DNA from: Plantactinospora endophytica
GTDB lineage: Bacteria; Actinomycetota; Actinomycetes; Mycobacteriales; Micromonosporaceae
Assembly (NCBI RefSeq): GCF_016862915.1
Contig: NZ_BONW01000051.1
Location: 1-64,000 of the forward strand
Reading direction: 5' to 3'
Length of the DNA stretch: 64,000 nt
Shown here: piece by piece, positions 17,415-26,657 of the stretch
Layout: every line of letters starts with the position of its first letter
Numbering within the stretch: position 1 is the stretch's first letter
Notes under the pieces: generated by a model
Told to the model about the DNA's origin: nothing
What the model saw: only the letters and a program-made list of their open reading frames with translations
Databases searched by the model: none
Program-made: the position numbers and the translations under genes

Positions 17415-19013
17415 ATGTTGAAGGAAAGACGCAGACTCAGCCGTGCGGCCTCGTTGCTCGCGTTCATGTCACTCGGTACCGGCGCCGTCCTCTCCGCGCC
17501 GGCCGCCGTCGCAGCCGAGTCCGCGATCGTGGAGGGCGCCACCGTAACGGCGGACAGCAACTCACCGACCGGCTACACCGTCAAATTCGTCTACCGCAAT
17601 GCCAACGCCACACAGGTCCGCCTTGCCGGGGACCTGACCCTGCTCGACCTCAATACCGGCAACACCCGGTATCAGCCGGAACAGTGGCAGACGGGGCGGT
17701 ACCACTCCGGCGGTACCGAGTTCCTCCGGGACATGACCAAGGATTCGAATGGATACTGGTCGGTCTCGCTCCCGCTGCACGCCGGCGGTATCAGCTACTG
17801 GTACCGGGTCTGGGACCCGACCCAGGGCTGGACGAACAAGCGCATCTGGGATCCCGCCTCGACGAAGCCTCGCCCCGCTGGCGACTCGTTCCGGGTCCGG
17901 AACAACGACGTGCTCGATGCCGTGTACGTGCCGTACGCCGAGAAGCAGAACGACCCGGTGCTCAAGGAGCGTGCGGAATACGAACTGCCGATCGCGAACC
18001 GCGCGAAGCGGGGCACCGTCACGTACATCCCCTACACCACGATTCTCGGCGACAGCGGACACTACCTCGGCGTCTACCTGCCGGCGGGTTACAACCCGAA
18101 GCGGCCAAAGCCCTACAAGGTGGCGTACCTCTCCCACGGCATCTTCGGTGACGAGACCGACTTCATGGTGCCGGCGAACGTCCCGAACATCCTGGACAAC
18201 ATGACGGCGAAGGGCGAGATCGAGCCCACCGTGGTGGTCACCATGGGGAACCACTTCACGGGCACCAGCCTCGGCTTCGCCTCCTACAACCAGACCAACG
18301 CCGCCAACAACCTGGTCCAGACGATCCTTCCGCTCATCGAGCAGAGGTACAACGTCGCGACCACGCGTGAAGGGCGTGCCTACGCCGGATTCTCGTACGG
18401 CGGGATGATGGGTGCCCACGTCATCCGGGGCTACCCGACCACGTTCGCGTACTACGGGCACTTCTCGGGTAACCCGGCGCTCACGACGCAGGACTACGAC
18501 AACGTCGCGGCCGCAATCGGGAACGATGACCTCTTCGTGTTCCTCGGCAACGGCATCTTCGAGGGCAACCTCAACAACCAGGACGCCATCGCGAACAACT
18601 TCAGGGCCCGCGGGTACGACGCCGCGACGACCCAGGTGCCCGGTGCGCACGACGGGATGACGGCGAGCCAGCTGTTCACGATCTTCGCCCGGGACTACCT
18701 CTGGGCGGGGAAGGCAGAGGTCGTGGTGAAGGCGAAGGCCGCACCCGCGTCGGTCGTTGGTGGCGACACCTTCACGCTGAACGTCGACGTGCGGGCGCAG
18801 TCCGAGCAGAAGAAGGCGCCGGAGGCGACCGGTGAGGTCACTGTGACCTTCGGCGGCGCCACGCAGGTGGTCGCGCTGACCGGCGGCTCGGCCGTCGTCA
18901 CCCTGCCGACCACCGGATTGTCCGCAGGGGTGTACCCGGTCCACGTCGGCTACTCGGGCGACCGGAACTACGCTCCCAGTGCGGCGGTCCACCAGCATCT
19001 GACGGTTCGGTAG
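17415..19013 (+). CDS. Secreted CE1-type esterase with N-terminal CBM48/E-set and C-terminal Ig-like domains
   Basis: 532 residues. The signal peptide (SLLAFMSLGTGAVLSAPAAV) is followed by an E-set/CBM48-like domain (about 45-160: VRLAGDLTLLDLNTG, GYWSVSLPLHAGGISYWYRV). The catalytic domain (about 195-430) has LGVYLPAGYNP, VAYLSHGIFGDETDFM, the nucleophile elbow YAGFSYGGMMGAHVIRG and the catalytic His region VPGAHDGMTASQLF. The last 100 residues form a bacterial Ig-like domain (VVVKAKAAPASVVGGDTF to APSAAVHQHLTV). The layout matches feruloyl or acetyl esterases that trim xylan or pectin. ATG 17415 follows GAGGAG. It is co-directional with the other esterase. Confidence 0.85.
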   Translation: MLKERRRLSRAASLLAFMSLGTGAVLSAPAAVAAESAIVEGATVTADSNSPTGYTVKFVYRNANATQVRLAGDLTLLDLNTGNTRYQPEQWQTGRYHSGGTEFLRDMTKDSNGYWSVSLPLHAGGISYWYRVWDPTQGWTNKRIWDPASTKPRPAGDSFRVRNNDVLDAVYVPYAEKQNDPVLKERAEYELPIANRAKRGTVTYIPYTTILGDSGHYLGVYLPAGYNPKRPKPYKVAYLSHGIFGDETDFMVPANVPNILDNMTAKGEIEPTVVVTMGNHFTGTSLGFASYNQTNAANNLVQTILPLIEQRYNVATTREGRAYAGFSYGGMMGAHVIRGYPTTFAYYGHFSGNPALTTQDYDNVAAAIGNDDLFVFLGNGIFEGNLNNQDAIANNFRARGYDAATTQVPGAHDGMTASQLFTIFARDYLWAGKAEVVVKAKAAPASVVGGDTFTLNVDVRAQSEQKKAPEATGEVTVTFGGATQVVALTGGSAVVTLPTTGLSAGVYPVHVGYSGDRNYAPSAAVHQHLTVR

Positions 19014-19025
19014 TCGACAACCATC

Positions 19026-19058
19026 GGTGGGCCGGCGACCTCCCGTCGTCGGCCCACC
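19026..19058 (+). terminator. Hairpin terminator after the CE1-type esterase gene
   Basis: GGTGGGCCG (19026-19034) pairs with CGGCCCACC (19050-19058), with further GCGAC/GTCG pairing inside, 12 bp after the stop. Confidence 0.7.
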
Positions 19059-19061
19059 ATG

Positions 19062-19279
19062 AGCCGTCTTGGGGCGGGCGGGCTGTTCAGAGTCGATCAA
19101 GGGGTGCGACTGCCGGCCAGGGGGGTATCGCCGCAGCAGGAGGTCGTCGGCGCCGACCTCGGAGTCGGATGCCTCGGTCATCTCTTTAGCGGCGTAGCTA
19201 CACGTCGCGGGTTCCGCCAGCGCCAGGGAGCGATCCTCGAATTTGAATCCAGTCGGTCTTACGGAGTCACCCGCAAAGC
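19062..19279. other. Intergenic spacer, nothing recognised
   Basis: About 220 bp between the convergent esterase and response-regulator genes. A short minus-strand frame (MTEASDSEVGADDLLLRRY) is open but has no recognisable domain or ribosome site. Confidence 0.3.
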
Positions 19280-19960
19280 TTAGCGCTGTTCGCCTGGTAC
19301 TCCTGGCGTCCGCGTGTGAGTGCGTGTTTCCCATGCCCAGTGAGCGATACCGACACGATTTCGCACCTTCAGCTTGCGTTGGATGCTGGTGAGATGGGTC
19401 TTGACGGTGCCGGTGGTGATGTACAGCCTGTCGCCGATCTCGGGGTTGGTCAGGCCGTCAGCTACCAGCGAGACGATTTCCGTCTCGCGGTCGGACAGCG
19501 CAGGTTCCGGCTTGCGGGTGGGCTCGGTGGTGGTGCTGGCGAGCTTGCGCAGCAGCCGGACCGTCACGGTGGGGCTGATCAGCGCGTCGCCGGCTACTGC
19601 GGCACGGACTGCCTCGGTGAGCAGGGCGGGCCCGGAGTGTTTGACGAGGAATCCGCTGGCGCCGTGGCGGAGCGCGGTGTGCACGTAGGCGTCGAGGTCG
19701 TAGGCGGTCGCTACTACGACGCGAGCAGTAATGGGAGCGTCAGCTGCGCAAAGTCTCCGCGTTAGTTCGAGGCCGTCCATCCCGGGCATGCGGATGTCGG
19801 CGATGACGACGTCGGGCCGCAGCCGCTGAGTCAGGGCCAACGCCGTCTCACCGTCGGCGGCCTCGGCGACGACCTCGATGTCCTCGGCGGCGCGCAGGAT
19901 GGTGCGGAACCCGAAGCGGACGGAATCCTGATCATCGGCGATGAGCACGCGGATCGTCAT
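19280..19960 (-). CDS. NarL/LuxR-family response regulator
   Basis: 226 residues. The receiver domain (IRVLIADDQDSVRFGFRTIL, phospho-acceptor Asp in VVIADIRMPGMDG, then VVVATAYD and GFLVKHSGP with the conserved Lys) is joined to a LuxR-type helix-turn-helix (LSDRETEIVSLVADGLTNPE, IGDRLYITTGTVKTHLTSIQ). The open frame extends 16 residues upstream, but ATG 19960 overlaps the kinase stop as ATGA, so the two proteins are translationally coupled. Cognate partner of the kinase; the regulon is unknown. The membrane-protein gene, divergent from the kinase, may be a target. Confidence 0.93.
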   Translation of the reverse strand: MTIRVLIADDQDSVRFGFRTILRAAEDIEVVAEAADGETALALTQRLRPDVVIADIRMPGMDGLELTRRLCAADAPITARVVVATAYDLDAYVHTALRHGASGFLVKHSGPALLTEAVRAAVAGDALISPTVTVRLLRKLASTTTEPTRKPEPALSDRETEIVSLVADGLTNPEIGDRLYITTGTVKTHLTSIQRKLKVRNRVGIAHWAWETRTHTRTPGVPGEQR

Positions 19961-21213
19961 GATGCTGTCCGCAGCACGTCGGCGGGCAGGTCCACGTGCA
20001 ACTGCCACCCAGCCGGTGATTGGGGCCCGTAGTCGAGCGTGCCACCGAGCATTTCTACGCGTTCGGCCAGGCCGCGCAGCCCGGTGCCGCCGTGACGCCG
20101 CACAGGATCGCGTCGGCTCTGCACCAGGACAGAGCTTTGGCGACCGGCAGGCGGCCCGCAGGATCTGTTCGTCACGACCAAGGTGACGCCGCCGACGCTG
20201 CGGTGCAGGCGTACGTCAACGGCTGCGCCGAGGGGGGCGTGTCGGCGCACGTTCGTGAGTGCTTCGACAACCACGCGGTAGACGGTCGTGCTCGCTTCGG
20301 GCAGCAACGAGAATTCGAGCCCCGGATCGATAGCGACCGTGACGGGTCCATCCCAAGCGGCCGCGTATCGCTGGATCAGATCCGGCAGCTCGGTGGCGTC
20401 CGGCAAGGGCGTGCGGGCTGCGGCGGCGACATCCTCGAGTTCCCGTAGCACCCGGATGGTGCGATCCATGGCGTTCAACGCGCGGGTACCATCCCCTTCG
20501 ATCGCCGCAAGTACGTCCGCGACGTCGGCGGCACGCTTGTTGAGCAGGATTCGCGCGGCCTGCGCCTGGATCACCATGGCGCTGACGTCATGGGCGACGA
20601 AATCGTGGAGATCGGTAGCGAGTTGGACGCGCTGCGCCCGGCGGGCCTGGGCAACCGCGCGCACCCGAGCCTCGTCGAGGCGGCGCAGGTACAGGCCGGC
20701 GGCAATGCCGGCGATCCCGGCCAGCGACCAGAAACCGCAGACCGCGATGCGGTCGCCCCATTCCAGCTCGGCGGCGCCGGTGATCGGAACGGCTAGCACA
20801 CTCTCGGCGACGATCGCCACGGCGACGGTAAGGGTAGAGATGCGTGACGTCGCGATCCGGCACAGCACTGCGATGTAGACGATCAGGACTGCGGTGGTCA
20901 GCAGGGGCCATGGCCCCGCTGGCATCGGAGCGCCGACGTGGTGCCACAGCCCCACCGTGCCGAGCGACAGCATGGACAGCACGCCGGTGCTCACGCCGAA
21001 CAGATGACGGGTGCGCGGCCACATCGCCGCATGCGCGGCGAGCGTCGCAACGGCCATCACGGCGGCGACGGCGAGCGGTGAGTGACTGGACGACCCCCAT
21101 ACGCCGACCGGCACGACGACAGCGAGGCAGGTGGCCATCGCCACGGTCGCTCGTGCCATACGTCCCCGGGGGTACCGCCCGAAGTGGGCTCCCGGCGCGT
21201 TCAGCGAGATCAC
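19957..21213 (-). CDS. Membrane sensor histidine kinase (HisKA_3/NarX-like)
   Basis: About 418 residues from GTG 21213; an upstream extension to 21402 overlaps the divergent gene and looks non-native. Several transmembrane helices (ATVAMATCLAVVVPVGVWGS, HSPLAVAAVMAVATLAAHAA, WPLLTTAVLIVYIAVLC and others) precede the dimerisation/phospho-acceptor helix LATDLHDFVAHDVSAMVIQA (His in LHDF). A HATPase region follows: VYRVVVEALTNVRRHAP (N box) and GGTGLRGLAERVEMLGGTLD (G box). It phosphorylates the adjacent NarL-type regulator. The signal is unknown; no extracellular loop is large enough to suggest a ligand. Confidence 0.9.
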   Translation of the reverse strand: MISLNAPGAHFGRYPRGRMARATVAMATCLAVVVPVGVWGSSSHSPLAVAAVMAVATLAAHAAMWPRTRHLFGVSTGVLSMLSLGTVGLWHHVGAPMPAGPWPLLTTAVLIVYIAVLCRIATSRISTLTVAVAIVAESVLAVPITGAAELEWGDRIAVCGFWSLAGIAGIAAGLYLRRLDEARVRAVAQARRAQRVQLATDLHDFVAHDVSAMVIQAQAARILLNKRAADVADVLAAIEGDGTRALNAMDRTIRVLRELEDVAAAARTPLPDATELPDLIQRYAAAWDGPVTVAIDPGLEFSLLPEASTTVYRVVVEALTNVRRHAPLGAAVDVRLHRSVGGVTLVVTNRSCGPPAGRQSSVLVQSRRDPVRRHGGTGLRGLAERVEMLGGTLDYGPQSPAGWQLHVDLPADVLRTAS

Positions 21214-21349
21214 TGGTTCACCGTAGCCGCGCCGCGCCGACGGCCGGTATCTACCGATCGGCAGATGGTGACCGGTCCCTGTGCCTGGAGATCCTGGCGT
21301 CACGACGTCAGCCGCGAAGTGCGTGGCTGGCTCCCCAGGGAGGGCAATC

Positions 21350-22639
21350 ATGGACGAGGCGTTGACAGATGGCGCCCCGGCGTTACGGCACCATCGATAC
21401 ATCGCCGGCTGGCCGGAGGTCGGTGTCCTGGTCGGCTCCCTACTGCTGATCGCTGTCGGGTTCCTGTGGTGGGGCCACCCGAGCAGTTATCCGTTCGGCC
21501 CACAGGACCGGTTCGCGGATCTCTCCCTCATGACCTTCGTACCTCCGGACGCGGCTGTCGCGCTCGCTCTGAGCGCCGGCGCCGTCGGACTGGCGCTGGC
21601 CGGTCTGCTACTCAGCGGCCGGGCTGGCGCACCAATCCGGGTCGGCGGCATCGCGGTCGCGGCCGTCGCCGCGACGATGCTCGGGTTTCTGGTTCCTGAC
21701 ATCCAGGTGCTCACCATCACCGCCTACCTGATGACTCTGGCGGTGCCCGCCGTGATCGTCGCCGCGCTGACCACGCGGCTGTTTCGGCTCGCGAGACCAG
21801 ACAATGACAGCGCGGCGGGCGCCTGTGGCATAGCCGTCGGAGCAGCAGCCTTCATCACACTGCTGTTGTGGTTGAGCTACATCGCACGCGACGCTGAACC
21901 AATTGGATACCGGCCGCTGGTCGTGTTCGGATCCTTGGCGGTCGGCGCCTGCTGGGCCGCGGTGCTGGTACGCCTCCTGCGGCACCATCGCGGCCACTGC
22001 CAGTTCTGCGGACGGCCAGGCGCTCCGTGGACGACACCAGCCTCCGCAGCATCGTGGGGTCGCATCCTGACCTGGTCCGCCGCGCTATGCCCACTGCCGT
22101 ACGTGCTGACCCGGCTGAGTTGGCTGACGCCCTGGCCCATCGGTGAAAGCGCCGAGACCCTCGCCGAACACCCCGGGCTCCGCCTTTTCGGACTGGCCCT
22201 GGCGGTCGCCGGTGAGGGCGGTACCTGGCTGACCCTCGGATTGATCCGGCCCCGCGGCGAGGTCTTCCCACGCTCGCTGCCGTTTCTCGGCGGTCGGCCC
22301 GTACCCGTCTACGCTGCGGTGATACCAGGTTCGGTCGTGTCCCTCATGATGTGCATAGCCGGCCATTCGCTAGTGCAACAATCCTTCGGCGCCGGCAGCG
22401 ACCTCTCGGACCATCTCCTGGTCCTGCTGATGCCCTTCCCGCTCTGGGGGCCGCTGCTCGCCGCGGCCGTCCTCGCCTACTGGTACCGGCGGCGCCCCGA
22501 ATGCCGCGTGTGCGCACACGCCACCACTCAGCAGTCCGCTGACGGACAGCGTTCGCGCAGTTCGGGCAGCGGGTTGTGGCGGCGTCGCGGTCTCCAATCC
22601 GGGCTGGAGTCTCTGCATGCCCGGCTCTGGTCAGCCTGA
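21350..22639 (+). CDS. Polytopic integral membrane protein, unknown function
   Basis: 429 residues with about ten hydrophobic segments, for example VGVLVGSLLLIAVGFLWW, AVALALSAGAVGLALAGLLL, GIAVAAVAATMLGFLV and VPAVIVAALTTRLF. The cytoplasmic-looking loops hold Cys pairs (HCQFCGRPG and ECRVCAH) that could be redox or metal sites. ATG 21350 has a good AGGGAGGG site. It is divergent from the sensor kinase, whose regulator may control it. The fold recalls uncharacterised actinobacterial membrane proteins found beside two-component genes; no transporter motif can be named. Confidence 0.7.
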   Translation: MDEALTDGAPALRHHRYIAGWPEVGVLVGSLLLIAVGFLWWGHPSSYPFGPQDRFADLSLMTFVPPDAAVALALSAGAVGLALAGLLLSGRAGAPIRVGGIAVAAVAATMLGFLVPDIQVLTITAYLMTLAVPAVIVAALTTRLFRLARPDNDSAAGACGIAVGAAAFITLLLWLSYIARDAEPIGYRPLVVFGSLAVGACWAAVLVRLLRHHRGHCQFCGRPGAPWTTPASAASWGRILTWSAALCPLPYVLTRLSWLTPWPIGESAETLAEHPGLRLFGLALAVAGEGGTWLTLGLIRPRGEVFPRSLPFLGGRPVPVYAAVIPGSVVSLMMCIAGHSLVQQSFGAGSDLSDHLLVLLMPFPLWGPLLAAAVLAYWYRRRPECRVCAHATTQQSADGQRSRSSGSGLWRRRGLQSGLESLHARLWSA

Positions 22640-22796
22640 GGAATGCCGACAACGTCTTCAGGCACGGGTATGCCGAACTATTCCGACCAGTTAGGGTCGG
22701 CGATGCCGGAGTGAGAGGCGCTGCGACGGACCAGGTCCGCCACGCTCACCCGGGTACCTCGGATCCAAGGGCGCTTTCCGCGATGAGGGAGGCGTG

Positions 22797-23603
22797 ATGA
22801 GTGCATCCGTGACCACGTGGGCCGCCGGCGACTATCCGGCCATGGCGCGACGGTTGGTGCCGGTCGCCGAAGCGATGGTGGCAGCCGCCGCGATACGGCC
22901 GGATGACCGGGTGGTCGATGTGGCCACCGGTACGGGCAACGCCGCCATACTGGCTGCACAGCGTGCAGCCCGTACCGTAGGGGTGGATTTCGAGCCCGCG
23001 CTGCTGGAGTTGGCCCGGCGGCGTGCCGCGGATGACGGCCTGACGGTCGATTGGCGACTCGGCGACGTGTGCCGGCTGCCCCTTGCGGACGACTCGGCCG
23101 AAGTGGTCCTGTCCGTGTTCGGCGTCATGTACGCGAACGACCACGATGCGGCGGCCCGAGAGCTGAGCCGGGTGTGTGCCCCCGCAGGCCGCGTGCTGCT
23201 GGCCGCCTGGACACCGGGCAGCCTGTTGCCGGCCCTGGGGCAGGTCCTCGGCGGCTACCTACCGCCGCCGCCGGCCGCGAGCGGCCCGCCGAGCCGCTGG
23301 GGTGACCGCGCGCTGGTCGGCCCGCTCCTGGCTGCCGCCGACCTCCGGATCACGTCGACGGACGTGCACCGGTTGGATCTGCGCTTCACCAGCGCCGACG
23401 CGGCGACCGAGTTCCTCATCGACACCGCCGGGCACGTCGTCGCCGAACGGGATCGACTCGTGGCACAGGGCCGGTGGGAGGCGTTGCGCGCAGACCTGCG
23501 CTCGTTCGTTGGCGACCGTGGCGTGGCCGACGACGGTGGCGTCCGGCTGGGGCTCGAGTACCTGCTCCTGACGGCCACACCGTCTTCGGCGGGGACAGCG
23601 TGA
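22797..23603 (+). CDS. Class I SAM-dependent methyltransferase
   Basis: 268 residues. Motif I is VVDVATGTGNAAILAAQRA, the acidic end of strand 2 is TVGVDFEPALLELARRRA, motif II/III includes DVCRLPLADDSAEVVLSVFG, and the post-III strand is RVLLAAWTPGSL. This is the UbiE/Methyltransf_11 small-molecule type; the substrate is not identifiable. GAGGGAGG fits ATG 22797 better than GTG 22794. It stands alone, 157 bp after the membrane protein and convergent with the TetR gene. Confidence 0.88.
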   Translation: MSASVTTWAAGDYPAMARRLVPVAEAMVAAAAIRPDDRVVDVATGTGNAAILAAQRAARTVGVDFEPALLELARRRAADDGLTVDWRLGDVCRLPLADDSAEVVLSVFGVMYANDHDAAARELSRVCAPAGRVLLAAWTPGSLLPALGQVLGGYLPPPPAASGPPSRWGDRALVGPLLAAADLRITSTDVHRLDLRFTSADAATEFLIDTAGHVVAERDRLVAQGRWEALRADLRSFVGDRGVADDGGVRLGLEYLLLTATPSSAGTA

Positions 23604-23640
23604 CGCGGGCAGGGCTGGACAAGCAGCCGAAAGGCGGATG

Positions 23641-24297
23641 TCAGGTGCTGGCAGGTGGAGGCTGGCGGGCCGGGGTCGTCTCGTGGTGAGGGTCGGGGTG
23701 CCAACCAAGCTCGACTGACCGGCGGCAGGTGTCTGGGTTGTCGCCGCAGCCGATGAACAGGGCCGTGAGCATGGACGCGCCATAGTCGAGTGCTTGGCGC
23801 GGCAGAGGCCCGGTGGCCACCAAGGACACCAGTCCGTGACCGACGGCCCAGCTTTGGGTGGCCAGGACTAGGGCGTCTACATCGCTGCGAAACCGTCCGA
23901 CTTCCTTGGCCCGCCCGATCGCGTGTTGCAGAGAGTGCAGCGTTGCGTCCGCAGCTGCCGGATTCACCAGCTCGAAGCCGGCGTCGAACATGACCCGGTA
24001 GAGGTCGGGGTTGGTCAGGGCATTGGACAGGTATGCGGCCCCCAGGGCGGCAAGGTCTCGTACCGGGTCCGCTGAGAGCGGCACCGCCTCGAGCTTGGCG
24101 GCCAGCCGGGTGAACCCCTCCTGACGCGTCGCCTGCCACAAGCCGTCCATCCCGCCGAAGTAGGTGTAGACGGCCATGGTCGACGCGCCGGTACCCGCGA
24201 CGAGCGAGCGCAGGGTGACCGGCTCCCGGGCGCGCAGCATCTGTGCGGCCCGCTCGATCAGCAGGGTGCGAACAGCGGGGTCTTTTGTTCTGACCAT
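23641..24297 (-). CDS. TetR-family transcriptional regulator
   Basis: 218 residues. The N-terminal helix-turn-helix is VTLRSLVAGTGASTMAVYTY with FGGMDGLWQATRQEGFTRLA; the C-terminal ligand domain contains DPVRDLAALGAAYLSNALTN and FRSDVDALVLATQSWAVGHG, the TetR_C_33-like pattern. It is divergent from the RidA gene, with a perfect dyad between them, and is probably a local repressor. The frame is open upstream to 24378, but ATG 24297 places the start just beyond the operator. Confidence 0.9.
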   Translation of the reverse strand: MVRTKDPAVRTLLIERAAQMLRAREPVTLRSLVAGTGASTMAVYTYFGGMDGLWQATRQEGFTRLAAKLEAVPLSADPVRDLAALGAAYLSNALTNPDLYRVMFDAGFELVNPAAADATLHSLQHAIGRAKEVGRFRSDVDALVLATQSWAVGHGLVSLVATGPLPRQALDYGASMLTALFIGCGDNPDTCRRSVELGWHPDPHHETTPARQPPPAST

Positions 24298-24308
24298 GGC
24301 ACCACAAT

Positions 24309-24325
24309 ACATAGCGATGATATGT
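24309..24325. promoter_or_regulatory. TetR operator candidate
   Basis: ACATA-N7-TATGT is a perfect dyad lying centrally in the 69-bp gap between the TetR and RidA genes. The size and placement suit a TetR dimer controlling both divergent promoters. Confidence 0.6.
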
Positions 24326-24366
24326 TTAGATGATCGATCTTGTGTCCTCGCTGTAAGGAGAGGTTC

Positions 24367-24774
24367 ATGGCTGTGCAACTGGTTAACCCTGACGGCCTGC
24401 CGAAACCCGAGGTGTACCGGCAGTTGTCGATCGCCACCGGATCGAGGCTGGTGTTTCTGGCAGGGCAGGTGGCTCGCGATGCCGATGGGAGCCCGGTCGG
24501 CGACGGAGATCTGGCCACCCAGGTCGAGCAGGCATATCTCAATATCGGCACGGCCCTGGCTGGGATCGGTGGCTCGTTCGACGACGTGGCCAAGCTGACC
24601 ATCTACATCGTCGACTGGTCACCTGACAAGATGCCGTTGCTGGGCGAAGGCGTGGCCAGGGCGGCCGCGCAGCTGGGGGTTGACCCCGTCAAGCCGATCA
24701 CCCTCCTGGGTGTCTCCGCGCTGGGCGAGCCCGACCTGTTGGTCGAGGTGGAGGCCACTGCCGTCATCGACTGA
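24367..24774 (+). CDS. RidA/YjgF-family protein
   Basis: 135 residues. LVFLAGQVARDADGSPVGDG, ATQVEQAYLNIGTALAGIG, AKLTIYIVDWSP and the closing ITLLGVSALGEPDLLVEVEA are the RidA/YjgF trimer signature. The canonical Arg of the IPYS-type imine deaminases (GQV-to-R region) is not obvious, so this is probably a RidA-like subgroup rather than a true enamine/imine deaminase. AAGGAGAG precedes ATG 24367. It is divergent from and likely controlled by the TetR gene. Confidence 0.88.
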   Translation: MAVQLVNPDGLPKPEVYRQLSIATGSRLVFLAGQVARDADGSPVGDGDLATQVEQAYLNIGTALAGIGGSFDDVAKLTIYIVDWSPDKMPLLGEGVARAAAQLGVDPVKPITLLGVSALGEPDLLVEVEATAVID

Positions 24775-24899
24775 CACCTGCGCCCCAGAGACCAACCGCA
24801 GCACGGACTCCGACGCAGAAAAGGACCACCTCCGTACGCTCATGCCGCCGTTCGTGCGCGGCCACCCGAACGGGAGCCATGTGACTGCCGTCCATATCG

Positions 24900-25143
24900 G
24901 TGGAGAATCCGGTACCTGGTGCTGGGCCGCGGCACCGGACAGGCCGCCGATCTTGCCGTGCCGCCGGACGCGGACGAGCTGATCGCGTACGGGCCGCTGC
25001 TGTCCGACACCGACGCCGCCTGGCTGGGGACCGCGGCACTGGTCCGGGCACCGAACCCGGACACCGCCCGTGCCATCCTGACCCCGCACCGGTACGCCGA
25101 CATCGAGGTGCACAACTGGCAGTTCGGCGGGCGGCGGTCATGA
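24900..25143 (+). pseudogene. YciI-like (YCII) protein, 5'-truncated
   Basis: YLVLGRGTGQAADLAVPPDA, DELIAYGPLLSD, AAWLGTAALVRAPNPDTARA and HRYADIEVHNWQFGGRR cover most of a YCII domain, the ferredoxin-like fold of YciI proteins. The usual MKYLVL-type beginning has no start codon, and the 5' end is replaced by unrelated sequence. The catalytic His-Asp pair of YciI is not complete. Likely a remnant. Confidence 0.55.
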
Positions 25144-25769
25144 AACGAGGACGTCCAGAATCGGGGCGCAGTCTCCAACCTCGGGCCGGATCGAAGATCA
25201 CGTGGCAAACGGGTGACGACCCGGTTCGCCACCCCGCCTGCGCCGCCATCGCCGCTCGTGCCCACCCACCACCACGCACCCGCGCGCGGCCGCCGAGAGC
25301 GCATGGCGAATCCCGTCGGATTGGCTGAGTTTTGGATGCGCCCAGGTCGGATGGGTATGGCGGACCGCGGTTGTAGTACGGTCTGCGGTCGGCGGGTCCG
25401 GGTCCAACCGCAAACGCCGGGCCCGCCACTTCCGCACCTGCTAGGCGTCGCCGGAGGCGGATGTGCCCGTGGCAGGTAGCTGCCGATGCAGACCCGCCGG
25501 ATACAGGTCCGTGCCGAGCGCGACTTCGAGGCGGGCGACGGTGGCCAAATCAGTGCCGTGGTCGCCGTTGAGGATGAAACGGCGACCCGAATCTGCCTGG
25601 ACCTGCGATTCAGCTCACCACACCACCCCTCTGGCGACGCTGGGAACAGCGCCTCGACCTGCTCATGCCAGACGGCTACCGGCGGTCGCTGTTCATGGCC
25701 GCGATCTTTCCGGAAGTCGCCGCCCTGGCCGCAGTGATCGCCTCACGACCCAGCCCGGCCGGTCCGCCG
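25144..25769. other. Degenerate region without recognised gene
   Basis: About 620 bp in which all six frames are open in patches but none shows a domain, consistent codon bias or ribosome site. It lies between two gene remnants and is probably decayed DNA. Confidence 0.4.
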
Positions 25770-26235
25770 CCGAGCAGGCCGAACAGGAAGTAGAGCTGAC
25801 GCAGGGCCCACCGCGAACACGTTGGCCCGAAGACCAGGTAGGGCTCCCCGGTGATGCCAAAGATGACCGGGATCGAGTCGAACGCGAAGATGAGGTCGGT
25901 CGCATCGATCGCGACCGTCACGAGGAACAGCTGGGTGAACATCGGCCGCCCATCGCCGTTGACTGTCGTGTATCGGCCGTTACGGTGGTCCTGCCGCAGG
26001 GCCGATCGGGGTGTAGATCAGGAACGCGGCGAAGAGGTAGAACACCCAGGCAAGCTGGGAGATCGGCGCCGCGCCCGCCGCGATGAGGGCGCTCCCGGCA
26101 TCACCGGCGCCAGGTGACGCCGATCAGCAACACCTGCCGCTGGTACGTCCGCGGCATCCGCGAACCATCCGATGATGATCACAAAGACGAACAGGTTGTC
26201 CACCGACAGGTTGTACTCGGTCAGCCGGCCGGCCG
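25770..26235 (-). pseudogene. TerC-family membrane protein remnant
   Basis: Three blocks in two or more minus-strand frames rebuild part of a TerC (tellurium resistance-associated) membrane protein: LTEYNLSVDNLFVFVIIIGW, SQLAWVFYLFAAFLIYTP and TDLIFAFDSIPVIFGITGEP with RQLYFLFGLLGG. The conserved Asp motifs (SVDNLF, FDSIP) survive, but frameshifts and losses between blocks show it is dead. Confidence 0.7.
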
Positions 26236-26657
26236 GCGCAGAACTCACCTGCCGGCGTCCGGCCGACCGTCGCGACGGGTTGATTCGCCCGCCGTCCCGG
26301 GTACGCCAGGAACGCACTCCCATCGACCATAGGGTCTTCGCCGCTGGGCGCGACTCCTGTTCTGCTCTGTGCGGCGTCTGGTCGCCGGCTACCGGCCAGA
26401 GGTCGACAGTGAGTCCTGGTCGAGTCGGTGGACCGCGTCAACGTGCCGGTGGTCAGGGTCCCGACTCCGTCAGGACCACCTGCCCGCCGCCGTCGGCACG
26501 GACACCGCTGAGCAGGAACAGGCCAGCGCCGGCCACCACGCGGAAGTGATCCTCACCGTCGGAAGATCAGTCGCCGCCTACGAATTCCGGCAACACTGTG
26601 GCCGGTGCCAGTGCTCGTCGTCGGGTACGGCCGGGGTGCCCTGCGCCGCCTGTTCCG
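26236..26657. other. Intergenic region, nothing recognised
   Basis: About 420 bp between the TerC remnant and the MFS-like gene. One frame reads VDRVNVPVVRVPTPSG, but no family can be assigned. Confidence 0.3.

Noticed and set aside
17562-19334. 590-residue frame antisense to the CE1-type esterase
   Set aside because: Shadow frame with repetitive Arg/Val/Gly composition and no similarity to known proteins.
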